Shown here in pieces: positions 24,784-30,998 of a DNA stretch of 30,998 nt. The stretch lies in NCBI GenBank assembly GCA_017998095.1, contig JAGODU010000034.1, forward strand, positions 1 through 30,998, in the 5' to 3' direction. Source of the stretch: Prolixibacteraceae bacterium (GTDB lineage Bacteria > Bacteroidota > Bacteroidia > Bacteroidales > Prolixibacteraceae). Below the pieces are notes generated by a model. It saw only the letters and a list, made by a program, of their open reading frames with translations. It had not been told where the DNA came from and did no database searches. Position numbers and translations under genes: made by a program. Every line of letters begins with the position of its first letter. Position 1 is the first letter of the stretch.

Positions 24784-26427
24784 TTATTCTGTTTCAATCA
24801 GATACATTTTAAATGTTTGTTTTTGTCGGGTATGCGGTAGTAGAAATTTCAAATTAATATCTGTCAACCAGTAATGATCGAATGCCCATTCTCTTTTAAC
24901 CTTTACCCCTTTTTCTTTTAGCTGGTCATAAGTATATGCGTCCATCAGATACCATGCACCCTTGACTTTTATAGCTTCGTCGATTGTTATCCTGTCGGGA
25001 GGACAAAATTTATCTTCATCCCACACTTTCCTTCCGGGTGTTTTGGCGTAGAAGAACATTTCAAACTGTGAATATCTCCAGGTGAAAAATTCATCATTAT
25101 CATCGGCTTCCTTATTGTAAATCTTTGATGCCGGTAACGACGACTGGTATTTGAAAACTTCAGGCAGAAAGTGAGCATTGATTATAAAGCTGAAAAGTAC
25201 AATAAGCACTGATCCTGAAAATATTATTTTTCTTTTGTTTTCGGTTTTTAATGTAAGGGTAACGACTAAAAACAAAGAAAGTAAAATGAAGATGACCCAA
25301 ACTAAAGCTTTTTTAGCAGGGAAGAGGTATGTTATTATTGCAACTCCCAACAGCCAGGTTATAATACTTATAACAATCTGAACCGTAAAGTATTTCTTTA
25401 TTGCAAATTCACTTAAAGATGTAAAAAACCGTGCACCGATAATCGAAAGGAATGGAATAACCGGATATAGGTAGTTTGGCGATTTCATTACCGACATTGA
25501 AAGAATAATGATAAAAAGGATAGTAGCGCCAAAGGAATAAAACTCTTCGTTTTCAGCGGGTTTAAATTTGTTCTTAAAGATTGAATATATCGACATGAAC
25601 AGTCCGGCAAGTATAAAAACACTCCATGGAATCATCAGAGAAGCAATATTGTAGATATAAAACAAAGGTTCTCTGAAATTATTCAGGTAGCTTCCATCCA
25701 TTCGCCCGGCATTGTTAGTCCAGAAATAAAATATAATACCCTCGATTCCCGATTGTTTATAAAGAGAAACAAGATAAGGTGAGATTATGATAACAGTAAC
25801 AAGTAATCCAATTAACCATTTAGGATTGAAAATCATCTTAAAATTACGGGTAATTAAAAGATGAGATCCTATAGCAAAGACCGGGACTGCTAAACCTATA
25901 GGTCCTTTTGTCAACATTGAAAGTCCGACTGCAGCGAATCCAATTATAAGATTAACAAGCTTTTTGTCTTTAATAAATAAGGCTATTTGCCATATTGCTA
26001 ATGTCGTATTGGCAGTTAACACAACATCGGTATGAATATCATTGTTGTATAGGAAAAATATTTCTGAAAAGGCAAAGAAACAAACTGCAACCAGAGAAGT
26101 GTTCTTGTCATAAAAAATTCTTGCAAACTTATATGTAGAGTATATTGCTATAAATGAATACAAAACCGGAAAAAAACGGGCTGTAAAATCATTGGCATCC
26201 CCAAACAGGTAAAAACCAAATGTATACAACCATATCAGGAATGGAGGCTTTTGAAAATACGGATCGCCATTGACTGTCATATTGAAAAAATCGCCCGACA
26301 GAAATATATTTTTTGCAATGGCAGCATATTTTCCTGCATCACCAGTAAATGGATTCAGCATCCCTATAATCTGAACAAGGACAGCTATTACAACTATTGA
26401 GTATGTAATAAATTTAGTATTCTTCAT
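24784..26427 (-). CDS. ArnT/PMT-like membrane glycosyltransferase (GT39-type), first of a pair
   Basis: 547 residues, a paralogue of the next gene over its full length: TGDAGKYAAIAKNI (Asp30) and PYFQKPPFLIWLYTFGFYLFG mirror the downstream protein, as do NNDIHTDVVLTANTTLAIW against NMDVHTDTILMTNVAFSLW and LSMLTKGPIGLAVP against LSIMTKGPFGVIVP. Many hydrophobic helices and a C-terminal soluble part suggest a polyprenyl-phosphate-sugar-dependent transferase in the inner membrane. The tandem pair arose by duplication and is well diverged, so the two may differ in donor or acceptor. It diverges from argH across 113 bp. Confidence 0.88.
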   Translation of the reverse strand: MKNTKFITYSIVVIAVLVQIIGMLNPFTGDAGKYAAIAKNIFLSGDFFNMTVNGDPYFQKPPFLIWLYTFGFYLFGDANDFTARFFPVLYSFIAIYSTYKFARIFYDKNTSLVAVCFFAFSEIFFLYNNDIHTDVVLTANTTLAIWQIALFIKDKKLVNLIIGFAAVGLSMLTKGPIGLAVPVFAIGSHLLITRNFKMIFNPKWLIGLLVTVIIISPYLVSLYKQSGIEGIIFYFWTNNAGRMDGSYLNNFREPLFYIYNIASLMIPWSVFILAGLFMSIYSIFKNKFKPAENEEFYSFGATILFIIILSMSVMKSPNYLYPVIPFLSIIGARFFTSLSEFAIKKYFTVQIVISIITWLLGVAIITYLFPAKKALVWVIFILLSLFLVVTLTLKTENKRKIIFSGSVLIVLFSFIINAHFLPEVFKYQSSLPASKIYNKEADDNDEFFTWRYSQFEMFFYAKTPGRKVWDEDKFCPPDRITIDEAIKVKGAWYLMDAYTYDQLKEKGVKVKREWAFDHYWLTDINLKFLLPHTRQKQTFKMYLIETE

Positions 26428-26491
26428 AATCTGAGATTCAAAATAAATAAAACTTTCTGACTTTGGAATCCAAATCTGAAGTTAAATAGTC

Positions 26492-26519
26492 TTGTCATTA
26501 AACCTTTTGTTTATTTTTG
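26492..26519 (+). promoter_or_regulatory. Promoter of the argH-MORN unit
   Basis: TTG at 26492-26494, a 17-bp spacer and TATTTTTG (26512-26519) fit the Bacteroidota pattern; the ATG follows 21 bp later. Confidence 0.58.
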
Positions 26520-26540
26520 CATTGATTTAGAACAGAAAAT

Positions 26541-27905
26541 ATGGAAAATCAAAATAATAGTTCGGCTAAGATATGGGATAAAGGTATTGCCGTTGACAAG
26601 CTGATTGAAGATTTCACAGTAGGCAAAGATCCCGAGATGGACATGTATCTTGCCCCTTTCGATGTTATTGGCTCAATAGCCCACGTAATGATGCTGGGTT
26701 CAATTGGCCTGATTAAAAAAGATGAATTGCCGGCGCTGGTATCCGGACTTCGTTTTATACATGATGAAATAAAGAGAGGTGAGTTTAAAATTGAAGATGG
26801 AATTGAAGATATACATTCTCAGGTAGAGATGCTTCTTACTCAGCGACTTGGTGATATAGGAAAGAAAATTCACAGCGGGCGCTCAAGGAATGATCAGGTT
26901 CTGCTTGATGTTAAACTTTATATAAGAAATGAAATTCAGGAAGTTACCGGATTAGTTTCAGAGCTCTTCAAGACTTTGATCCAAAGAAGTGAAGAAGGTA
27001 AAAATATACTCATTCCGGGTTATACACATCTGCAAATTGCAATGCCATCATCGTTTGGACTTTGGTTTGGTGCTTATGCAGAAAGCCTTACCGATGATTT
27101 GCAGCTATTAAATGCAGCTTGGAAAATTACAAACCAAAACCCTTTGGGATCGGCAGCTGGGTACGGCTCAAGTTTCCCGTTAAACAGGACTATGACAACC
27201 GAGTTACTAGGCTTCGATGGTTTGAATTACAATGTTGTATATGCTCAGATGGGCAGGGGAAAGGTTGAGAAGAGCGTTGCATTTGCATTGTCGTCAATTG
27301 CTTCAACCCTTTCCAGGATGGCCTTTGATGTTTGCCTTTTCATGAGCCAGAACTTTGGATTTGTTGAACTACCTGATAATCTAACAACGGGATCGAGCAT
27401 TATGCCACATAAGAAAAATCCCGATGTATTTGAACTCTTGAGAGCTAAGTGCAACAAAATACAGGCATTGCCAAACAACTTGCTGTTGATTGTAAATAAT
27501 CTTCCAAGCGGTTATTTCAGAGACCTGCAGATTACCAAGGAAGTATTTATTCCCGTATTTGATGAATTAAAGGATTGTCTGCTTATTGCTGATTATGCTC
27601 TTAAGGGTATGAAAATCAACAACAAGATTCTTGACGATAAAAAATACGATTACATATTCAGCGTTGAGGAAGTAAATAAATTAGTATCTGAAGGAATGCC
27701 ATTCAGAGATGCATACAAGCATGTAGCACAGAAAATTAAAGATGAAACCTTCTTTCCGATAAAGAAACTGAAACATACTCACGAAGGAAGTATCGGTAAT
27801 CTTTGCAACGATAAGATAGAGCTGAAAATGAACAAGGTGATTAGTGAATTTGATTTTGTAAAAGTAAACACAGCATTGGCAAGGTTATTGTCAGGAACTG
27901 AATAA
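26541..27905 (+). CDS. argH: Argininosuccinate lyase
   Basis: 454 residues, normal length. It catalyses the last step of arginine synthesis, argininosuccinate to arginine and fumarate. The fumarase/aspartase superfamily signature GSSIMPHKKNPDVFELLR is present with the mobile-loop catalytic Ser. Also seen are HSGRSRNDQVLLD, PGYTHLQIAMPSSFG and NPLGSAAGYGSSFPLNR. It has its own promoter and is followed after 30 bp by the MORN protein gene. The ArgE-type gene lies upstream on the same strand, interrupted by the two opposite-strand glycosyltransferases. Confidence 0.96.
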   Translation: MENQNNSSAKIWDKGIAVDKLIEDFTVGKDPEMDMYLAPFDVIGSIAHVMMLGSIGLIKKDELPALVSGLRFIHDEIKRGEFKIEDGIEDIHSQVEMLLTQRLGDIGKKIHSGRSRNDQVLLDVKLYIRNEIQEVTGLVSELFKTLIQRSEEGKNILIPGYTHLQIAMPSSFGLWFGAYAESLTDDLQLLNAAWKITNQNPLGSAAGYGSSFPLNRTMTTELLGFDGLNYNVVYAQMGRGKVEKSVAFALSSIASTLSRMAFDVCLFMSQNFGFVELPDNLTTGSSIMPHKKNPDVFELLRAKCNKIQALPNNLLLIVNNLPSGYFRDLQITKEVFIPVFDELKDCLLIADYALKGMKINNKILDDKKYDYIFSVEEVNKLVSEGMPFRDAYKHVAQKIKDETFFPIKKLKHTHEGSIGNLCNDKIELKMNKVISEFDFVKVNTALARLLSGTE

Positions 27906-27935
27906 AATAAATTCATAGAGTATATTAAAAAAGAG

Positions 27936-29021
27936 ATGAAGAGGGGGATGCATAAAATTCAAAAGCTTTTATTGTTTTTTATTGCTTTGTTGGGATTTGC
28001 AAATATCAGCATGGGGCAGGATGTGATTATGGAGAAAATTGAAAACAATTACTTCGTTCCCTGCAAGATTAATGGTTCAGAATCAAAATTCATTTATCAT
28101 AAAGAACTTGATTACGAAGCTGTTATCACACTTAGCGAGGCTACAACGTTGCTTGACAGCGGAGTAGTGATAAAAAGCGATTTCAGGAATTGTTTTAAGG
28201 ATGATACTACAAAAGAAGCAATACCCGTTGGTGCAGAATTAGTTTTCAGTTTAATTGAAACAGGCGACCAGTCAATTTACAATACACATGCAATCGTCGT
28301 TGAAAATGCAGAAGCTTCAATTGTCCTTGGAGAGAAAGCATTTAAAAAGACCGGAGAAGTTTTTATTGATTATCCATCAGGAAAATTCAGGTTTGAAGAA
28401 AAGAAATTTGTCAATACCTATGGTGTGAAATACATGTGTGCCTCAGGCAATTGCATGAACGGTTACGGCTCATATCTATATGAAAACGGGGCAGTTTACA
28501 TTGGGGAGTTCAAGGATGGCGATATGATGGGACATGGCATTTACTTCTATGAAGATGGCGAAAAGTACCTAGGCAACTTCAAATATGGAGAATACGAAGG
28601 AGAAGGGGCTTCGATCAAGACTGACGGAACGAAATACATTGGTGAATTCAGTGATGGAGAGTTTAATGGTTTCGGCAGACTATACTTTTCAAGCGGAAAG
28701 AAATATACAGGCCATTTTGTTGAAGGGGTGAAAGAAGGCTACGGAATTTTTGAATTCACCAACGGCCAGAAATACATGGGTTACTTTTCCGGCGACAGCT
28801 ATAATGGCAAGGGTAAGATGATCTTTACCAACGGTGCGGAGTATATCGGCGATTTTGTTGATAATAAGAGAGAAGGATCAGGAATTTATACTACGCCATC
28901 AGGAACTAAATATACAGGTGAATTTAAAGGAGGGTTATTCCACGGCCGGGGTACTCTGATTCAAAAAGACGGGACAGTACAAACCGGTAATTTTGTCAAC
29001 GGGGAGTACGCAGGTCAATAA
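27936..29021 (+). CDS. Degenerate retropepsin-like domain fused to eight MORN repeats
   Basis: 361 residues with a signal peptide (about 1-27, ending SMGQ). Residues about 36-150 follow a retropepsin-like aspartic protease fold: VPCKINGSESKFIY, ITLSEATTLLDSGVV, SIVLGEKAFKKTGEVFIDY. At the place of the catalytic DTGAS loop the sequence is YHKELDYEAV (54-63), so Asp-Thr-Gly is absent and the domain should be inactive. From 177 to 360 come eight perfect-length 23-residue MORN repeats (pattern YG-x-x-x-x-x-x-G-x-x-Y-x-G-x-F-x-x-G). MORN arrays form extended beta surfaces and bind proteins or lipids. The product is likely periplasmic or outer-surface. Either Met1 or Met5 could be the start. Confidence 0.85.
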   Translation: MKRGMHKIQKLLLFFIALLGFANISMGQDVIMEKIENNYFVPCKINGSESKFIYHKELDYEAVITLSEATTLLDSGVVIKSDFRNCFKDDTTKEAIPVGAELVFSLIETGDQSIYNTHAIVVENAEASIVLGEKAFKKTGEVFIDYPSGKFRFEEKKFVNTYGVKYMCASGNCMNGYGSYLYENGAVYIGEFKDGDMMGHGIYFYEDGEKYLGNFKYGEYEGEGASIKTDGTKYIGEFSDGEFNGFGRLYFSSGKKYTGHFVEGVKEGYGIFEFTNGQKYMGYFSGDSYNGKGKMIFTNGAEYIGDFVDNKREGSGIYTTPSGTKYTGEFKGGLFHGRGTLIQKDGTVQTGNFVNGEYAGQ

Positions 29022-29041
29022 ATTGATCCCTTTTTTCAAAA

Positions 29042-29062
29042 TGCCTTTAAGTTCAAAAGGCA
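29042..29062 (+). terminator. Possible terminator after the MORN gene
   Basis: A 7-bp stem, TGCCTTT (29042-29048) with AAAGGCA (29056-29062), has a 7-nt loop. It lacks an immediate U tract (a T run comes at 29076-29082), so it is a weak candidate. Confidence 0.4.
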
Positions 29063-29089
29063 AAATCAGATATGTTTTTATTTAAGTAA

Positions 29090-29122
29090 AAATTTAAAAT
29101 AGCTGTGGGCTATTTTAGGGTA
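29090..29122 (+). repeat. Dispersed repeat head, copy 2
   Basis: CTGTGGGCTATTTTAGGGTA (29103-29122), preceded by AAATTTAAAA, matches copy 1 (minus strand 5157-5138) at 18 of 20 bases. TACC-containing repeats follow from about 29164, as in copy 1. Confidence 0.7.
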
Positions 29123-29164
29123 AATAATGTTAGTTTCAGTATAAACAAACAAGGGACATAACAA

Positions 29165-29248
29165 TACCAGATTAATACCAAATACTAACCAAATACCATA
29201 AGAAGATTTCCTTATGGTGTTTGGTTAGTATTTGGTATTGATTTGGTA
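29165..29248 (+). repeat. 38-bp inverted repeat (long hairpin)
   Basis: Arms 29165-29202 and 29211-29248 pair at all 38 positions: 35 Watson-Crick and three G-T wobbles (29170/29243, 29173/29240, 29194/29219), with an 8-nt loop. Inside each arm ACCAAATAC recurs with an 11-bp period (29177-29185, 29188-29196). It is followed by TTTGGTAAGAAC words shared with 4799-4845. Confidence 0.93.
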
Positions 29249-29471
29249 AGAACATTGTATTGCCGAATTATAATCTTTAAATCGTTCTGAAAACCTGAAA
29301 CCAATATGCGGGTATATTACTATTCTTCCAGATCTAATTGGCTTTTTCACTTCGGATTATACTACGATTTTACTTCTTTCTCTTGAATAAGAACAAGTCG
29401 AAAGGTCTTTATAAGAACACTTTTTATATATTTGATTAAATAAATTGGTTAACCCCCTAACTAAAGATATA

Positions 29472-30854
29472 ATGAGAGCCACAAAAGTTACTCACAGAGG
29501 AGAGTGTTATATAAAATTAGATTTCTCTACCGCTCAGATAAAAACAAGTCTTATTGAAAAGATTTCAGGAGCACGTTGGAGTGTAGCACTGAAAGCCTGG
29601 ATGCTTCCATATTCGAGGGAAGCTTATAATCAGTTGAAAATTTATTTTCCGGAATGTGAATTTGTAAATTCAGAAGATATTTTAAGAAAATCAGACGGAT
29701 TAAATAAAAAAGAAGAGACTTTTAAGAAAGAAGGACAATCAAAGGAGGTTATTATTCAGGTAGCCGGTAAATCAATATTGATAAAGATGCCTAAGAATGA
29801 AACAGACATTCAGTTTATCAGGAGTTTTAAATATGTGAGGTGGGATAAAAATAATTACAGGTGGATTATTCCCAATTATGGTAAAAATCTGGATTTATTG
29901 AAGAATTATTTCAGTGAAAGGATTACCGAAATAGATTATACTAAGGTTGATTTTCAAAAATCAGAACCAGTAATGCCTTTAACTCTTCGAATAGAAAAAT
30001 TACCTGAGCTTAACAATAAAGACAAAGATGAGATTGCACATTTCAAACAATGGATGGAGCACAAAAGATATAGTGAATCATCAGTAAAGACCTATACGCA
30101 TGTGATTGAGGGCTTTTTAAGATTTATCAAGCCTAAGACAAGTGCAGATGTTGACAACGATGACATGGTCAGATTTGTTCATCAATATTTGATACCGAAG
30201 AAGTACAGTCAGTCGTATCAGAATCAGGTAGTAAATTCAGCACGATTATTTTTTAAGATAACCAGAGGTTCGAAGATAGTAACAGAGCAGATAGAAAGGC
30301 CGAGGAGGGAGCATAAGTTACCTAATGTATTAAGTAAGGAGGAGGTTAGCGACATTTTAAAATCGCAGACAAATATAAAGCACAAGACGATGTTGAGTTT
30401 AATATATGCTTGTGGTTTAAGGAGGAGTGAGCTGATAAACTTAAAGCCAGAGAACGTAGATTCGAAGAGACATTTACTGATAGTATTGAATTCGAAGGGT
30501 AAAAAGGATAGGGTAGTTCCCATTTCTGATAAGGTAATAGAGTTGTTGAGGGAATACTATAAGGGATACAGGCCTAAGGAATGGTTATTCGAGGGTTATA
30601 AGCAAGGTGAAAGATATTCTGAAGAAAGTTTATCACAAGTTTTAAAACACGCTTGCAAAAAGGCTAATATAACCAAACCGGTTACATTACATTGGTTGCG
30701 ACACAGCTATGCGACACATTTACTTGAATCAGGTACAGATTTGCGTTACATACAGGAACTTCTTGGACACAAGAGCAGTAAAACGACAGAGATATATACC
30801 CATGTGAGTGAGAAAAGTTTACAAAAGATCGTGAGTCCTTTTGATAATCTATAG
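29472..30854 (+). CDS. Tyrosine recombinase/integrase with a duplicated N-terminal module
   Basis: 460 residues from the ATG at 29472; a TTG start 27 bp upstream is possible but less likely. The catalytic domain is complete: Arg317 (CGLRRSELINL), Lys in NSKGKKDRVVPI, His407-x-x-Arg410 (LHWLRHSYATHLLESG), His433 (LLGHKSSKTTEIYTHV) and Tyr442. A SAM-like core-binding domain spans about 180-270 (FKQWMEHKRYSESSVKTYTHVIEGFLRFI). It lacks the extra loop that marks integron IntI. The N-terminal 170 residues hold two copies of a module of about 65 residues (IKLDFSTAQIKTSLIEKISGARW then ILIKMPKNETDIQFIRSFKYVRW, each ending W-x-x-P and YF). The edge palindromes at 30894-30944 may be its sites. Confidence 0.92.
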   Translation: MRATKVTHRGECYIKLDFSTAQIKTSLIEKISGARWSVALKAWMLPYSREAYNQLKIYFPECEFVNSEDILRKSDGLNKKEETFKKEGQSKEVIIQVAGKSILIKMPKNETDIQFIRSFKYVRWDKNNYRWIIPNYGKNLDLLKNYFSERITEIDYTKVDFQKSEPVMPLTLRIEKLPELNNKDKDEIAHFKQWMEHKRYSESSVKTYTHVIEGFLRFIKPKTSADVDNDDMVRFVHQYLIPKKYSQSYQNQVVNSARLFFKITRGSKIVTEQIERPRREHKLPNVLSKEEVSDILKSQTNIKHKTMLSLIYACGLRRSELINLKPENVDSKRHLLIVLNSKGKKDRVVPISDKVIELLREYYKGYRPKEWLFEGYKQGERYSEESLSQVLKHACKKANITKPVTLHWLRHSYATHLLESGTDLRYIQELLGHKSSKTTEIYTHVSEKSLQKIVSPFDNL

Positions 30855-30893
30855 GAAAACTTTATATTTAACAGAAATAAAACTAACAAAACA

Positions 30894-30944
30894 TTGGGTT
30901 AGCATGCCGGATTAGGTGGATAACCCAAAGTTTATTTGGGTTAT
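30894..30944 (+). repeat. Triple inverted repeat downstream of the integrase
   Basis: TTGGGTTA (30894-30901), TAACCCAA (30921-30928) and TTGGGTTA (30936-30943) are three copies of one 8-mer, the middle one inverted. The middle can pair with either outer copy. The right-hand pair extends to a perfect 10-bp palindrome (30920-30929 / 30935-30944) around GTTTA. Nearby are CTAAC/GTTAG (30883-30902) and GCCTTAACGGC (30963-30973). Terminator or recombination site are both possible. Confidence 0.8.
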
Positions 30945-30998
30945 ATATAGTTGAACTAAACCGCCTTAACGGCAGTAGCTTTACATTCTACAAAAAAC

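Larger units (their letters stand above)
29022..29471. other. Intergenic region upstream of the integrase
   Basis: 450 bp without a gene. It holds a weak terminator, the second dispersed-repeat head (29090-29122), the 38-bp hairpin (29165-29248) and then about 200 bp of AT-rich sequence with no clear TAnnTTTG box. Confidence 0.65.

Noticed and set aside
29472..30854. The integrase as an integron IntI.
   Set aside because: No additional IntI loop is present between the Lys and HxxR motifs, and the N-terminal duplicated module is not an IntI feature.

Overview
This is an AT-rich stretch of a Bacteroidota chromosome, probably a Bacteroidales or Marinilabiliales-type marine or anaerobic relative; the order is a guess. 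The evidence is a type IX secretion (T9SS) component plus two large secreted proteins with C-terminal T9SS sorting domains, Bacteroidota-type promoters with the TAnnTTTG -7 element before many genes, Na+-translocating NQR, and conserved gene neighbourhoods of this phylum. No tRNA, rRNA or CRISPR array was seen.

Layout. 1-3.4 kb: nqrA (the start of an operon that runs off the left edge) diverges from a T9SS plug protein gene, followed tail to tail by a DUF302 gene. 3.5-6.2 kb: an accessory patch on the minus strand, with a decayed ketopantoate-reductase-like pseudogene, a PEMT/ICMT-type membrane methyltransferase, a gene-poor block of short tandem repeats, and a small membrane protein plus winged-helix regulator operon with a double palindromic operator. 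6.2-9.8 kb: a T9SS-exported protein with two tandem LamG-like domains, bracketed by a directly repeated element of about 145 bp. 9.86-16.9 kb: housekeeping genes (pruA; a DivIC/FtsB-like gene overlapping a PagL-like acyloxyacyl hydrolase; YqgE/AlgH; a class IV aminotransferase homologue without its catalytic lysine; holA; amn; a stand-alone HsdR-N nuclease domain). 16.9-29 kb: a 1675-residue secreted C10 cysteine protease, an ArgE-type M20 deacylase, two tandem GT39 membrane glycosyltransferases on the opposite strand, argH, and a protein joining a degenerate retropepsin-like domain to eight MORN repeats. 29-31 kb: a 38-bp hairpin, a tyrosine recombinase with an unusual duplicated N-terminal module, and a triple inverted repeat at the window edge.

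Functional picture. The core genes serve respiration, proline and arginine metabolism, replication, division and envelope maintenance. The T9SS plug protein belongs to the machinery that would export the two sorting-domain proteins. The main non-ordinary signals are non-coding: a repeat family (a head of about 20 bp followed by 11-bp-period repeats) present both at 4.7-5.2 kb and just upstream of the integrase, the direct repeats flanking the LamG gene, and the recombination-site-like palindromes after the integrase. Three proteins show loss of key residues or sequence: the pseudogene, the aminotransferase homologue, and the retropepsin-MORN protein. I see no clear multi-gene novel defence or mobile system; the integrase with its flanking palindromes, cut by the right edge, is the best place to look for one.
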